Shown here piece after piece: positions 43,511 through 53,586 of a stretch of 64,000 nt of DNA. Each line of letters starts with the position of its first letter. The stretch's first letter is position 1. A program made the translations under genes and the position numbers. Source of the DNA: Neobacillus sp. OS1-2 (lineage in GTDB: Bacteria; Bacillota; Bacilli; Bacillales; Cytobacillaceae); the NCBI RefSeq assembly GCF_030915505.1, contig NZ_CP133265.1, forward strand, positions 3,996,001 through 4,060,000, in the 5' to 3' direction. The notes under the pieces are model-generated. The model made no database searches, had not been told where the DNA came from, and saw nothing but the letters and a program-made list of their open reading frames with translations.

Positions 43511-43789
43511 CTAATTGTCGCTGCTTTCATGCTGCTCATGTTCTTGTTCAATTTCCTCCGGGATAAAGCCAAATGGCCCTCTAGGCATTTGCTCTACGCG
43601 AAAGATCGCCACGATTACATCAATTCTAATGGCCAAAAGCCTTTGCCTCATTCTGCCCCTGCTTTCGATTACAAGAACGTCCTTGCCCACTTCGAGAAGC
43701 CTCCCGGTAAATGTTCCTTGAAGCGTAACAATTTCAACTTCTTTTTTTAACAACTCATGGGCAATTTGATGAAACGTTAATTCTGTCAT
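43511..43789 (-). CDS. DUF2642-like small protein
   Basis: A 92-residue protein with the pattern ELLKKEVEIVTLQGTFTGRLLEVGKDVLVIESRGRMRQRLLAIRIDVIVAIFRV, a small Sm/LSm-like beta barrel as in Bacillus DUF2642 (YuzF-like) proteins, several of which are spore-related. The acidic His-rich tail EQEHEQHESSDN is unusual. AAGGAG lies nine bases before the ATG at 43789. Converges with the clpP paralogue. Confidence 0.65.
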   Translation of the reverse strand: MTELTFHQIAHELLKKEVEIVTLQGTFTGRLLEVGKDVLVIESRGRMRQRLLAIRIDVIVAIFRVEQMPRGPFGFIPEEIEQEHEQHESSDN

Positions 43790-44174
43790 GATCATCATCT
43801 CCTTCACATTACAGTAAATGCAAAAAAGGCAAAAAAGCGTCTATTTTTTCATTAATTTTTTTCGAATATAGGGGGCAATTTCTAGGATAATTGAACGAAC
43901 TTTTATGTTAAAAAATTATGAATGAACCTTAAATGATTTAGAAGATGAATTCAACGTCCTTGAAAAACAGATTGATGGCAGTCTGGTGACTGCTTTTTTC
44001 CTATGCCATTTTACCCTAGATAATCCGTCGTTTTTCCATCTGGCTAAATAAAAAGGCCTAGTCGAAAAGGGTGAAAATAAAAATTTTTAAAATTGTTTAT
44101 TTTCTTATTTACATAAAACCTATTGGTATGGTAGGATTAATTTCATTAAAGAACTTGGATTGATGTTTTATTGA
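43790..44174. other. Intergenic region upstream of the sulfate operon
   Basis: 385 AT-rich bases without a convincing gene. It holds a terminator-like hairpin (GCAGTC-TGGT-GACTGC then TTTTTT, 43978-43999). A possible promoter is TTTACA near 44117 and TAGGAT near 44141, with CCTATTGG between. No S-box or T-box consensus was seen, but the terminator could belong to a leader-control element of the sulfur genes. Confidence 0.45.
43978..44000 (+). terminator. Hairpin-T terminator upstream of the sulfur operon
   Basis: GCAGTC and GACTGC pair around TGGT and are followed by TTTTTTC. No gene ends just before it on this strand. Confidence 0.7.
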
Positions 44175-44345
44175 ATGGGGGCGAATCAGCTGCAAGCAGA
44201 TGAAAAGGAAGAGCTTATCGCACATCTAGAAAAGATGCTGGAAACGTTAAAGTTTGGTTCCATCACGCTAGTGGTCCAGGACGGCAAGATTGTGCAACTT
44301 GAGAAAAACGAAAAGGTTCGTCTTCAACCAAATAAAAATCGCTGA
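44175..44345 (+). CDS. yezD: YezD family protein (DUF2292)
   Basis: A 56-residue protein with LEKMLETLKFGSITLVVQDGKIVQLEKNEKVRL, the hallmark of DUF2292/YezD small proteins, which often occur next to sulfur assimilation genes. The ATG at 44175 has a weak ribosome site, so the exact start is uncertain. It precedes cysH and is separated from it by a strong terminator. Confidence 0.8.
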   Translation: MGANQLQADEKEELIAHLEKMLETLKFGSITLVVQDGKIVQLEKNEKVRLQPNKNR

Positions 44346-44357
44346 CTAGACAAACTA

Positions 44358-44399
44358 GAGGCGGTCTTCACTTTATGAAGTGGAAGACCGCCTTTTTTA
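44358..44399 (+). terminator. Terminator between yezD and cysH
   Basis: AGGCGGTCTTC-ACTT pairs with AAGTGGAAGACCGCCT, a long stem with a single bulge, followed by TTTTTTAT. It may limit read-through into the cys operon. Confidence 0.88.
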
Positions 44400-44420
44400 T
44401 TGAAAAAAAGGGGGCCAATA

Positions 44421-45140
44421 GTGGTGACAGCAGCAGTAACGTTTCAAAATTGGAAACAAATATCAGGAACATTCCCCATTGAGGATGAAACAAAGGGGGC
44501 TCGTTCGGTAGTAGAGTGGGCTTATCGTGCCTACACCGATGAACAGATTGTCTATGCGTCTAGTTTTGGAGCGGAGGCGATTGTATTAATAGATTTCATT
44601 CAACAGGTTAAACCAGATGCCCATATTGTTTTTTTAGATACAGGCTTACATTTTCCGGAAACATATGAGGTCATTGATAAGATTGAAGCCCGTTTTCCGA
44701 CATTACGGATTGAAAGAAAACAACCGAAAGTAAGTTTGGATGAGCAAGCAGCCGAATATGGGTCGGCGTTATGGAAAAGAGATCCTAATCAATGCTGCAA
44801 TATCCGAAAGGTTATTCCTTTGAAGGAGACGTTGACCGCCAAACAAGCGTGGATCTCGGGACTGCGCCGCGAACAATCTCCGACAAGGGTCCATACCGAA
44901 TTCCTTAATAAGGATGAAAAATTTGAAAACATCAAAATCTGCCCATTGATACACTGGACTTGGGATGAGGTTTGGAGCTACATCAAGGAGCATGATCTTC
45001 CTTACAACACGCTGCACGACCACCACTACCCAAGCATCGGCTGCTTTCCCTGTACACAACCTGTTGGGGATGATGGCGATTCCCGTGCAGGCCGTTGGAC
45101 GGGAAGTGGTAAGACAGAGTGTGGGTTACACACTCGTTAA
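44421..45140 (+). CDS. cysH: Phosphoadenylyl-sulfate reductase, 4Fe-4S type
   Basis: A 239-residue enzyme that reduces PAPS or APS to sulfite. The presence of a Cys-Cys pair (NQCCN) and CxxC (GCFPCTQ) shows the [4Fe-4S] assimilatory type. The catalytic C-terminal motif ECGLHTR is intact, and [15 protein letters not shown] is the nucleotide-binding loop. GTG start at 44421 after GGGGG. First gene of the cysH-P-sat-C series. Confidence 0.94.
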   Translation: MVTAAVTFQNWKQISGTFPIEDETKGARSVVEWAYRAYTDEQIVYASSFGAEAIVLIDFIQQVKPDAHIVFLDTGLHFPETYEVIDKIEARFPTLRIERKQPKVSLDEQAAEYGSALWKRDPNQCCNIRKVIPLKETLTAKQAWISGLRREQSPTRVHTEFLNKDEKFENIKICPLIHWTWDEVWSYIKEHDLPYNTLHDHHYPSIGCFPCTQPVGDDGDSRAGRWTGSGKTECGLHTR

Positions 45141-45195
45141 AGAAAAAATGAAACGTGTAAATCCCCATTTTTGAGGGATTAAGGAGGCATTTCAC

Positions 45196-46254
45196 TTGCT
45201 CATAATGATTGCGCTGACCATCGGATTATTTTTTGCGATAAATATTGGTGCTAGCGGTGCGGCGGCCTCGATGGGAATCGCTTACGGATCCGGCGTTGTA
45301 AAAAAACGAATGGCCCTGCTGCTTTGCGGTATTGCAGTATTTCTTGGTGCCTGGCTAGGCGGCGGTGAAGTAGTCAAAACCATTGGCAGCGGAATTGTCC
45401 CGAACCATACCTTTACCGTGCCAATTGCCCTTATTGTATTGGCATCAGCCGCATTATCCCTTTTTTTTGCTAATATCTTTGGCATCCCATTATCCACAAG
45501 TGAAGTAGCAGTTGGATCCGTGGTCGGAGCTGGGATTGTCTACCAATCAGTATTCGTCAGCAAGCTAGTCTGGATTATGTTATTCTGGCTGCTCACACCG
45601 GTTGCTGCCTTTGTTATCGCTGTCGCAGGCTCCTATTTGTTAAAAAAGATAAAGTGGATGACGACAACGAAAGCTGTTCCGTTTTTATCTTTGTTAGTCG
45701 TTATGATGGGGCTGTTTGAGGCGTTTTCGGCAGGGATGAATAACGTGGCCAATGCGGTCGGTCCACTTGTCGGTGCCAAGATCCTCTCTACTGGAAATGG
45801 AATTTTCTGGGGAGGGATCTTCGTGGCAGGCGGTGCCTTGCTGCTGGGACAGCGGGTCCTTGAGACAAATGGAAAAAAGATAACTACGCTCCGCTTGGAA
45901 GAGGGCTGCGTCATTTCAGGGACGGGTGCAACGATTGTAACGGTGGCGTCAGTGTTCGGGATTCCTGTCCCGCTGACGCAAATCACGACCTCTTCCATTA
46001 TCGGGATGGGATTCGCCAAGCACGGCCGGTCAGTATTGAAAAAGGATATTGTGGTTCAATTGCTGACCGTGTGGATGGTTTCACCTGTCCTCTCGATGGT
46101 ATTGTCTTACACCCTCATCCAACTGATTATCGAACATAATTTTTACCCAATCATCGCCATGGTCGGTGTGCTGATCTCTGTTTTTGGCGTGTTGTCCTTG
46201 ATGAAACGGCAGAAGCATACGATAACGGTTACCCAGGAGGTTGCGAAGGATTAA
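45196..46254 (+). CDS. cysP: Sulfate permease, PiT family (CysP)
   Basis: A 352-residue integral membrane protein of the inorganic phosphate transporter family, with two related halves each bearing the INIGASGAAASMG or GMNNVANAVGP signature. In B. subtilis the homologue next to cysH is a sulfate permease, and position here after cysH supports that. TTG start with AAGGAGG. The next gene, sat, starts ~140 bases on. Confidence 0.92.
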   Translation: MLIMIALTIGLFFAINIGASGAAASMGIAYGSGVVKKRMALLLCGIAVFLGAWLGGGEVVKTIGSGIVPNHTFTVPIALIVLASAALSLFFANIFGIPLSTSEVAVGSVVGAGIVYQSVFVSKLVWIMLFWLLTPVAAFVIAVAGSYLLKKIKWMTTTKAVPFLSLLVVMMGLFEAFSAGMNNVANAVGPLVGAKILSTGNGIFWGGIFVAGGALLLGQRVLETNGKKITTLRLEEGCVISGTGATIVTVASVFGIPVPLTQITTSSIIGMGFAKHGRSVLKKDIVVQLLTVWMVSPVLSMVLSYTLIQLIIEHNFYPIIAMVGVLISVFGVLSLMKRQKHTITVTQEVAKD

Positions 46255-46396
46255 CGAGCGGAGGAGCGAGTAAATGCGGGCAATTCGCGAGAAATGCGGC
46301 CGATCCTTCAGGTAAATGATTAAGCGACAGTAAACATAGCCCATCCGCCAGAAAGACTAATTAAATTAACTAAAACAATGAAGGGATTTGAGAAAA
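46255..46396. other. Intergenic region between cysP and sat with a short direct repeat
   Basis: 142 bases. GCGAGTAAATGCGG and GCGAGAAATGCGG form an imperfect direct repeat of about 14 bases that is GC-richer than its surroundings. No gene or terminator. A related GGAGCGAGAAA stretch lies after sirB at 49710. Confidence 0.5.
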
Positions 46397-47545
46397 ATGT
46401 CATTTTTGCCTAAACCTCATGGAGGAAAATTAATTCAAGCCTTTAATCCAAACTATAATCTAGCCGATATCGAAGGAGAAATTGAAATTGACGCGATCGC
46501 ATTGAGTGATCTTGAACTCATTGGTGTTGGGCTGTTTAGTCCGCTGACTGGGTTCCTTGGAAAAGCTGATTACGAATCTGTCGTCGCGAACATGCGTTTA
46601 GCGGACAACACCATTTGGTCGATTCCCGTGACCCTTCCTGTAACCTATCAAACTGCCGCCACCCTTACAGAAGGGGAAGTACGTAAATTAGTTTTTCGAA
46701 AAGAGGTATATGGGGTTATTAAAGTATCTGAATGGTATGAACCTGATTTAGACAAGGAAGCCATTGAGGTATATAGGACCCCTGAGCTTGCCCATCCAGG
46801 AGTCAAGCGGCTATATGAAAGAGGCCCAGTCTATGTTGCGGGTGAAGTGACACTAGTGAAAAAACCGGAAAAAGGCGTATTTTCCGATGTATGGCTTGAA
46901 CCAAAGGAAACAAGGGCGTTATTTGAAGAAAAAGGTTGGAAAACAGTCGTTGGTTTCCAAACAAGGAATCCAATCCACCGGGCCCATGAATATATTCAAA
47001 AAGCTGCTCTGGAAACAGTCGATGGACTTTTCGTCAACCCATTGGTTGGTGAAACAAAGTCTGATGACATCCCAGCTGACGTTCGTTTGAAAAGCTATCG
47101 AGTTTTACTAGAAAACTACTATCCTAGCAATCGTGTACAACTCGGGGTCTATCCTGCGGCGATGCGCTATGCTGGTCCAAGGGAAGCTGTTTTTCATGCA
47201 ATCGCCCGCAAAAACTTTGGCTGCACCCATTTCATAGTCGGCCGCGACCACGCCGGGGTTGGCAATTATTACGGAACCTATGATGCACAACGCATTTTCA
47301 GTAATTTTCCAGAAGGGGAACTCGGCATTAAACCACTGTTCTTTGAACATAGCTTTTATTGCACGAAATGTGAAGGAATGGCTTCTGATAAAACATGCCC
47401 GCACAGCAAGGAAGACAGAGTAATCCTCTCGGGTACAAAGGTACGGGAATTACTGCGCTCCGGCACCCTTCCACCTTCAACCTTCAGTCGAAAAGAGGTT
47501 GTGGAAGTGTTGATTGAAGGATTAAAAGAAAGCGCAACGGTATAG
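46397..47545 (+). CDS. sat: Sulfate adenylyltransferase
   Basis: A 382-residue ATP sulfurylase making APS. The active-site strands [27 protein letters not shown] and the late zinc-type Cys group [15 protein letters not shown] are all present. The PUA-like N domain is complete. The ATG at 46397 was chosen over a TTG at 46388. Second enzyme block of the sulfate operon. Confidence 0.96.
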   Translation: MSFLPKPHGGKLIQAFNPNYNLADIEGEIEIDAIALSDLELIGVGLFSPLTGFLGKADYESVVANMRLADNTIWSIPVTLPVTYQTAATLTEGEVRKLVFRKEVYGVIKVSEWYEPDLDKEAIEVYRTPELAHPGVKRLYERGPVYVAGEVTLVKKPEKGVFSDVWLEPKETRALFEEKGWKTVVGFQTRNPIHRAHEYIQKAALETVDGLFVNPLVGETKSDDIPADVRLKSYRVLLENYYPSNRVQLGVYPAAMRYAGPREAVFHAIARKNFGCTHFIVGRDHAGVGNYYGTYDAQRIFSNFPEGELGIKPLFFEHSFYCTKCEGMASDKTCPHSKEDRVILSGTKVRELLRSGTLPPSTFSRKEVVEVLIEGLKESATV

Positions 47546-47557
47546 GGGGGATCGAAC

Positions 47558-48157
47558 ATGTCAAAAGCAACGAATATCACATGGCACGCCGCCACCGTAA
47601 CGAAGTCTGACCGGCGTGTTCAAAATGGTCATGGCAGCTGTGTATTATGGTTTACCGGCTTGTCTGGTTCAGGGAAATCGACGATAGCCAACGCTGTTTC
47701 CAGCGAATTATATCGCCAAGGCATCAATGAATATGTTCTCGACGGCGATAATATCCGCCACGGCTTGAACCGCGACCTTGGTTTTTCCGATTATGACCGT
47801 ACAGAAAATATTCGCCGAATTGGCGAGGTAGCGAAACTGTTTGTCGATAGCGGCGCGGTGGTAACCACTGCATTTATTTCGCCATTCCGTTCAGACCGGG
47901 ATCAAGTGCGAGCCCTTTTTGAAAATGAAGAATTTATTGAGGTTTTCGTCGATTGCCCTATTGAAGAATGTGAGCGTCGTGACCCTAAGCAGCTTTATCA
48001 AAAAGCACGCCGTGGTGAAATAAAGGATTTTACCGGGATTGATTCCCCGTATGAGGCACCAGAACGCCCGGAAATTACAATCCATTCTGACTTATTACAT
48101 GTAGAAGAGGCCGTGGGGCAAATTTTTCAATACCTGCAAAAAAAGGAGATTATTTAG
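47558..48157 (+). CDS. cysC: Adenylyl-sulfate kinase
   Basis: A 199-residue kinase phosphorylating APS to PAPS. P-loop [25 protein letters not shown] and the APS-binding [13 protein letters not shown] segment are seen. GGGGGG precedes the ATG; 12 bases after sat. Confidence 0.96.
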   Translation: MSKATNITWHAATVTKSDRRVQNGHGSCVLWFTGLSGSGKSTIANAVSSELYRQGINEYVLDGDNIRHGLNRDLGFSDYDRTENIRRIGEVAKLFVDSGAVVTTAFISPFRSDRDQVRALFENEEFIEVFVDCPIEECERRDPKQLYQKARRGEIKDFTGIDSPYEAPERPEITIHSDLLHVEEAVGQIFQYLQKKEII

Positions 48158-48178
48158 CTGTGAAAGGATGATGAGCCC

Positions 48179-48955
48179 ATGGGTGGCAAGGTTTTTTTAG
48201 TAGGTGCGGGTCCCGGTGATCCTGAATTAATGACGGTAAAAGGGATGCGCTGCCTGCAGCAAGCCGATGTCATCTTGTATGATCGGCTGGTCAATCCTGA
48301 ACTGCTGGATTTTGCAAAGGAAGGGGCACAGCTGGTTTATTGCGGCAAGCTCCCGCAATATCATACAATGAAGCAGGAAACAATTAACCATTTTTTAGTG
48401 AAATATGCTAAAAAGGGTCTTCAGGTTGTCCGCTTAAAGGGAGGAGATCCCTTTGTATTCGGTCGCGGTGGGGAAGAAGCGGAGGAATGTGCCCGCTGCG
48501 ATGTGCCATTTGAAATTGTTCCCGGTATCACGGCAGGGATTGCTGCTTCTGCGTATGCCGGGATTCCTGTAACCCATCGGGGCTTGAGTAAAAGCTTTGC
48601 TTTTATAACGGGTCACCAAGTCAGCGACGAAGCAGCAGAGCACCAGTGGTACCATTTGGCAAATGCTGTGGATACGATTTGTGTTTATATGGGGGTTTCC
48701 CACCTTTCAACGATCACAAAACATTTAATTCAGAACGGAAAATCAGCGCAAACACCGATTGCTCTTGTTCACTGGGGGACATTACGTGACCAAAGAACGG
48801 TAATTGGGACGCTTGAGACGATAGAAGCACGCGTGAAGGAAGCTGCGATTTCCAATCCGAGCATGATCATCATTGGAGAGGTCGTCCACCTTCATAACAA
48901 ATTGAACTGGTTCGAAAAGGAAATTGCCCCCAATTTACCAGTTGTCCATGGATGA
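48179..48955 (+). CDS. sumT: Uroporphyrinogen-III C-methyltransferase
   Basis: A 258-residue SAM-dependent methylase that makes precorrin-2, the first step to siroheme for sulfite reductase. VGAGPGDPELMT, VVRLKGGDPFVFGRGGEEAEEC and PGITAGIAASAYAGIPVTHRG are diagnostic. It corresponds to YlnD of B. subtilis. It lacks the fused HemD or CysG domains. Confidence 0.95.
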   Translation: MGGKVFLVGAGPGDPELMTVKGMRCLQQADVILYDRLVNPELLDFAKEGAQLVYCGKLPQYHTMKQETINHFLVKYAKKGLQVVRLKGGDPFVFGRGGEEAEECARCDVPFEIVPGITAGIAASAYAGIPVTHRGLSKSFAFITGHQVSDEAAEHQWYHLANAVDTICVYMGVSHLSTITKHLIQNGKSAQTPIALVHWGTLRDQRTVIGTLETIEARVKEAAISNPSMIIIGEVVHLHNKLNWFEKEIAPNLPVVHG

Positions 48956-48963
48956 GGTGAAAA

Positions 48964-49704
48964 ATGAAAGCTATTCTATATATTGGTCACGGAACCCGAT
49001 TGAAAAAAGGATCTGTGGAAGCTAAGGCCTTTATTAAAAGAATAATAGAGAGAATAGATGTACCCATACAGGAAATGAGTTTTCTAGAATTGACGGAGCC
49101 GTCGATGGAGGAAGGTTTCGAGCGGTGTGTTTTAATGGGTGCTTCTGAAATAACGGTTGTTCCGCTGTTTCTCCTTGCGGCAGGTCATATTAAACAGGAT
49201 ATCCCATTGGCCTTGGCAGGATTGCAGACGAAGTTCCCGGAAATTCAGGTAACAGTAATGGACCCATTTGGTGTCCAGGGAAGAATTCTTGATGCGGTTG
49301 TCGACTTGATTAGGGATACTGCAGGGGCGGTGGCATCGGAGGATCGAGTTTTACTAGTTGGAAGAGGGAGCAGCGACCCTGGAATCCTTACTGATTTTTC
49401 AAAAATTGCAGAGGGCATTAGGAATCGTCTGGGAATAAAAATGGTATCCGTTTGTTACTTGGCTGCAGCTGAGCCAAGGCTTTTGGAAGGCTTAGAGGCT
49501 ATTACGGCTGATGCAGAGGGCAGGGTCATCGTCGTACCATATTTGTTATTTTCAGGTCTCCTTCTTGCCGAGGTGAATCTCGAGGTGCGAAGGCGGCGAA
49601 AGCAAGGACTGGAGATTCTTCTTACAGGTGCATTAAGCAGCCATCGGGCAATTGAAAATATTGTTATTGAGAAGGCGTGTGAGGAAGTTATCGTTTCATC
49701 GTGA
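48964..49704 (+). CDS. sirB: Sirohydrochlorin ferrochelatase
   Basis: A 246-residue two-half chelatase inserting Fe(II) into sirohydrochlorin. GHGTRLKKGS with the metal-binding His10, and PLFLLAAGHIKQDIP with the second active-site His, are present. Equivalent to YlnE. Next to it one expects sirC (YlnF), which is absent; instead a 116-base gap precedes cysJ. Confidence 0.93.
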   Translation: MKAILYIGHGTRLKKGSVEAKAFIKRIIERIDVPIQEMSFLELTEPSMEEGFERCVLMGASEITVVPLFLLAAGHIKQDIPLALAGLQTKFPEIQVTVMDPFGVQGRILDAVVDLIRDTAGAVASEDRVLLVGRGSSDPGILTDFSKIAEGIRNRLGIKMVSVCYLAAAEPRLLEGLEAITADAEGRVIVVPYLLFSGLLLAEVNLEVRRRRKQGLEILLTGALSSHRAIENIVIEKACEEVIVSS

Positions 49705-49820
49705 CCGTGGAGCGAGAAAAAATAAAGTGAATGGTGATCATTGTGCCCGTGAGGCTGAAAAAATCGGGCGAACAGTCATAAAAATGAATTTTTCATATAT
49801 TCCATTGTGAGGTGGTATTG

Positions 49821-51626
49821 TTGCAACTTCAAGTATTGAACAGTCCGTTTAATCAGGAGCAGGCAGAGCTCCTTAATCGTATTCTGCCAACTTTAACCGA
49901 ACCACAGAAATTCTGGCTGAGCGGCTTTCTTGCCGCGTCACAAGGTACTGCAGCGCTGGGAACGCCAGTCGCACAACTTCAGCCCAACAAGGTGCCGGCC
50001 AAAACAAAAGAAGTGACCATTTTATATGGGTCACAAACTGGTAATTCTCGAGGCTTGGCAAAGAAGGCTGCCAAGTCCCTGGAAAGCAAAGACATTCAAG
50101 TACACATTACTTCCATGAATGATTTTAAACCAAATAATCTAAAAAAGGTTCAAAACCTGCTCATTATTGCAAGTACACATGGTGAAGGCGACCCGCCCGA
50201 TAATGCACTGACATTCTATGAATTTCTTCATAGTAAACGAGCGCCAAAGCTGGAGGGGCTCCAATTTTCCGTTTTAGCACTGGGGGACAGCTCGTATGAG
50301 TTCTTCTGCCAGACGGGAAAAGATTTTGACAAACGGTTGGAAGAACTCGGCGGCACAAGGCTTTATCCGCGATTTGATTGTGATGTGGATTTTGATGAGC
50401 CAGCGGCAGAATGGCTCCAAGGTATTCTTGGAAGTCTAGATGATTCTCAAACTGAAAGTGCCACCCAAAACCTTGAACTAGAACCCAATTCAGTAGAATC
50501 GAAGTATTCGAGAACAAATCCATTCCATGCCGAAGTGCTTGAAAATATCAATTTGAATGGACGAGGCTCGAATAAGGAAACGCGACACCTGGAAATTTCA
50601 CTGGAAGGATCAGGACTCACATTTGAGCCTGGGGACAGCCTAGGTATATACCCGGAAAACGATCCGGCTCTTGTCGACCTAATCCTTGAGGAAACAAAAT
50701 GGAACCCTGAAGAACGAATAACAGTTAAACAAGGGGATGTTCGTCCGTTAAGGGAAGCACTTCTCTCCTATTATGAAATTACAGTACTAACAAAACCGCT
50801 GCTGCAAAAAGCGGCATCACTTTCAGCAAGCAACGAGTTACAGGATTTAACCGCGGAAGGCAACGAGGAAAAAGTAAAAGCCTACCTAGCAGGACGTGAT
50901 TTACTGGATTTAATTCGTGATTTTACCCCATGGGTCGGTTCTGCTCAGGAGTTTGTTGCTATTTTGCGAAAAATACCTGCACGGCTTTATTCCATAGCTA
51001 GCAGCTTATCAGCGAGTCCTGACGAAGTCCATGTAACAATTGGGGCGGTCCGCTATGATGCCCATGGCCGCGGCCGTAATGGGGTTTGCTCGATACAAAC
51101 CGCAGAAAGGCTCAACGCAGGTGACACGGTGAAGGTCTATGTTCAACAGAACGAAAATTTTAAACTGCCGCAAAATCCGGAGACACCCATCATCATGATT
51201 GGACCGGGAACAGGAGTAGCACCGTTTCGCTCCTTTATGCAGGAGCTTGAAGAAATCGGATCCACTGCAAAATCTTGGCTGTTCTTCGGTGATCAACATT
51301 TTGTGACAGATTTCCTTTATCAAATCGAGTGGCAAAAGTGGCTGAAAAATGGCACGCTGACGAAATTGGATGTTGCTTTTTCCCGTGACAGCAATCAAAA
51401 AGTATACGTTCAGCACCGTATGCTCGAACATAGTAAAGAATTATTCGAGTGGCTGCAACAAGGAGCCGCCCTATACATTTGTGGCGATGAAAAACACATG
51501 GCCCACGACGTCCACAACACATTACTCGATATTATTGAAAAAGAAGGCGCCATGAGCCGTGAACAAGCAGTAGCATATCTTACAGACTTGCAGCAGCAAA
51601 AACGTTACCAAAGGGATGTCTATTGA
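49821..51626 (+). CDS. cysJ: Sulfite reductase [NADPH] flavoprotein alpha subunit
   Basis: A 601-residue diflavin reductase supplying electrons to CysI. The flavodoxin domain has [15 protein letters not shown] and [12 protein letters not shown]. The FAD domain has [20 protein letters not shown], and GRNGVCS follows. The NADPH domain has [15 protein letters not shown] and [14 protein letters not shown] start at 49821 behind GAGGTGG. Ends 16 bases before the cysI start. Confidence 0.96.
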   Translation: MQLQVLNSPFNQEQAELLNRILPTLTEPQKFWLSGFLAASQGTAALGTPVAQLQPNKVPAKTKEVTILYGSQTGNSRGLAKKAAKSLESKDIQVHITSMNDFKPNNLKKVQNLLIIASTHGEGDPPDNALTFYEFLHSKRAPKLEGLQFSVLALGDSSYEFFCQTGKDFDKRLEELGGTRLYPRFDCDVDFDEPAAEWLQGILGSLDDSQTESATQNLELEPNSVESKYSRTNPFHAEVLENINLNGRGSNKETRHLEISLEGSGLTFEPGDSLGIYPENDPALVDLILEETKWNPEERITVKQGDVRPLREALLSYYEITVLTKPLLQKAASLSASNELQDLTAEGNEEKVKAYLAGRDLLDLIRDFTPWVGSAQEFVAILRKIPARLYSIASSLSASPDEVHVTIGAVRYDAHGRGRNGVCSIQTAERLNAGDTVKVYVQQNENFKLPQNPETPIIMIGPGTGVAPFRSFMQELEEIGSTAKSWLFFGDQHFVTDFLYQIEWQKWLKNGTLTKLDVAFSRDSNQKVYVQHRMLEHSKELFEWLQQGAALYICGDEKHMAHDVHNTLLDIIEKEGAMSREQAVAYLTDLQQQKRYQRDVY

Positions 51627-51642
51627 GAGGAGTTTTTTTTAC

Positions 51643-53358
51643 ATGCTGAAACAAATTTTAACAGCACCGGAGGGAGCTCCGAGCGATGTCGAACGAATAA
51701 AGGATGAGAGCAACTTTTTACGTGGCACCTTAAAGGAGGTTATGCAAGACCGGGTCAGCGCCGGCATTCCTGATGATGATAACCGCTTAATGAAACATCA
51801 TGGCAGCTATTTGCAGGATGACCGCGACCTCCGCAACGAACGACAAAAACAAAAATTAGAACCTGCCTATCAGTTTATGCTGCGTGTTCGTGCCCCAGGT
51901 GGTGTGGTAACACCAGATCAATGGCAGGTTTTGGATGGGCTCGCGGACAAAAACGCAAATGGCACGATAAAATTGACTACCCGGCAATCGTTTCAATTTC
52001 ATGGGATTTTAAAATGGAATATGAAAAATACGATTCAGGAAATCCATCAATCCTTATTAACTACACTGGCGGCGTGCGGTGATGTTAACCGGAACGTGAT
52101 GTGTAACCCAAATCCTGATCAATCGGAGATTCATGCAGAGGTGTATGAATGGGCGAAATATTTAAGTGAATACCTATTGCCACGTACAAGAGCCTATCAT
52201 GAAATTTGGCTCGATGAGGAAAAGGTAGCAGCCACACCAGATATCGAAGAAGAACCCATGTATGGAGCCCTTTATTTACCACGGAAGTTTAAAATCGGGA
52301 TTGCCGTGCCACCATCAAATGATATTGATGTTTTTTCACAGGATTTAGGCCTCATTGCCATTGTTGAAAATGGTAAATTAATAGGGTTTAACCTGGCCAT
52401 CGGCGGGGGGATGGGGATGTCGCATGGCGATAAAGCAACCTATCCACAGGTAGCAAAAGTCATCGGCTTCTGTACGCCTGAACAAGTGGTAGAGGTGGCA
52501 GAAAAAACGATTACGATCCAACGTGATTACGGCAATCGTTCTGTTAGGAAAAATGCCCGCTTCAAGTACACAGTGGACCGTTTAGGTCTTCAAACGGTTA
52601 AGGAAGAATTAGAAAACCGCCTCGGTTGGAGACTTGAGGAGGCAAAGCCATATCATTTCGACCACAACGGCGACCGGTATGGATGGACGCAAGGCGTGCA
52701 AGGAAAATGGCATTATACATTGTTTATCCAAAATGGGCGCGTGGCGGATTTTGCCGATTACAAGCTAAAATCAGGGTTGCAGGAAATTGCGAAAATCCAT
52801 ACAGGCGATTTTCGTTTAACACCCAATCAAAATTTAGTGATCGCTAATGTATCAAGTCAGAAAAAGAAAGAAATCACTGAATTGATGGAAAAATACGGAT
52901 TGTCTGATGGTAAACATCATTCAGCCATAAGACGCAGCTCGATGGCATGTGTGGCACTGCCAACGTGTGGCTTGGCGATGGCCGAATCTGAACGGTACTT
53001 ACCAGTCTTAATGGGAAAGATCGAAGAAATCGTGGATGAAAATGGCCTCCGCGACAAAGAAATTACCATTCGCATGACCGGTTGTCCAAACGGCTGTGCC
53101 CGACCAGCGCTCGCCGAGATTGCTTTAATTGGAAAAGCAGTCGGCAAATATAATATGTATGTAGGCGCAGCCCACGATGGCAGCCGTTTAAACAAAATGT
53201 ACCGGGAAAATATCGGGGAAGAAGAAATTTTGAATGAGATGCGAAACCTACTATCACGCTACGCGAAAGAACGGTACGAAGGGGAACACTTCGGGGACTT
53301 TGTCATCCGTGCGGAGATTATTGAAGCAACCACAGACGGAACAAATTTTCATGAATGA
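51643..53358 (+). CDS. cysI: Sulfite reductase [NADPH] hemoprotein beta subunit
   Basis: A 571-residue siroheme/[4Fe-4S] enzyme that reduces sulfite to sulfide with six electrons. [17 protein letters not shown] and [11 protein letters not shown] carry the four Cys ligands of the cluster and siroheme. [15 protein letters not shown] and [13 protein letters not shown] are other family marks. GAGAGGAG precedes the ATG at 51643. Last gene of the operon, followed by a terminator. Confidence 0.96.
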   Translation: MLKQILTAPEGAPSDVERIKDESNFLRGTLKEVMQDRVSAGIPDDDNRLMKHHGSYLQDDRDLRNERQKQKLEPAYQFMLRVRAPGGVVTPDQWQVLDGLADKNANGTIKLTTRQSFQFHGILKWNMKNTIQEIHQSLLTTLAACGDVNRNVMCNPNPDQSEIHAEVYEWAKYLSEYLLPRTRAYHEIWLDEEKVAATPDIEEEPMYGALYLPRKFKIGIAVPPSNDIDVFSQDLGLIAIVENGKLIGFNLAIGGGMGMSHGDKATYPQVAKVIGFCTPEQVVEVAEKTITIQRDYGNRSVRKNARFKYTVDRLGLQTVKEELENRLGWRLEEAKPYHFDHNGDRYGWTQGVQGKWHYTLFIQNGRVADFADYKLKSGLQEIAKIHTGDFRLTPNQNLVIANVSSQKKKEITELMEKYGLSDGKHHSAIRRSSMACVALPTCGLAMAESERYLPVLMGKIEEIVDENGLRDKEITIRMTGCPNGCARPALAEIALIGKAVGKYNMYVGAAHDGSRLNKMYRENIGEEEILNEMRNLLSRYAKERYEGEHFGDFVIRAEIIEATTDGTNFHE

Positions 53359-53370
53359 ATGCAAAAAGCC

Positions 53371-53400
53371 AAAGAGACAGAAAGCCTGTCTCTTTTGTTT
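53371..53400 (+). terminator. Terminator of the sulfate-reduction operon
   Basis: AAAGAGACAG and CTGTCTCTTT form a 10-bp stem around AAAGC, followed by TGTTT. Confidence 0.85.
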
Positions 53401-53436
53401 AAAGATAAGAAAGTAAAAAATTTTTGACTTTGAGAA

Positions 53437-53583
53437 TTATCCAGCTCCAGCGCCCTAGCGGCTAGTGTCCTTCGCTCTCCGCCCTACGATAAGTCAACAT
53501 CGATTCGCCTCCGGCTCATCGTGTTTCCTTTATCTCAGTTGGAGCGCTCCAGGCCATACGCCGCTGACCAGGGCGCTTGCCCT
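53437..53583 (+). repeat. Intergenic Bacillaceae repeat, ~147 bp
   Basis: A GC-rich (relative to surroundings) element starting ATCCAGCTCCAGCGCCCTAG and ending GACCAGGGCGCTTGCC, with GGAGCGCTCC and TCGGCTCATCG-like segments inside. Its ends are imperfect inverted relatives of each other. It resembles a widely scattered intergenic repeat of Bacillus-type genomes. It sits between cysI and the leftward J-domain gene, close to that gene's stop codon. A collapsed version lies at 14177-14199. Confidence 0.75.
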
Positions 53584-53586
53584 TTT

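Noticed and set aside
43895..44050. Reading frame LNDLEDEFNVLEKQIDGSLVTAFF in the gap before yezD
   Set aside because: No start codon or ribosome site in frame, and it runs through a terminator hairpin.
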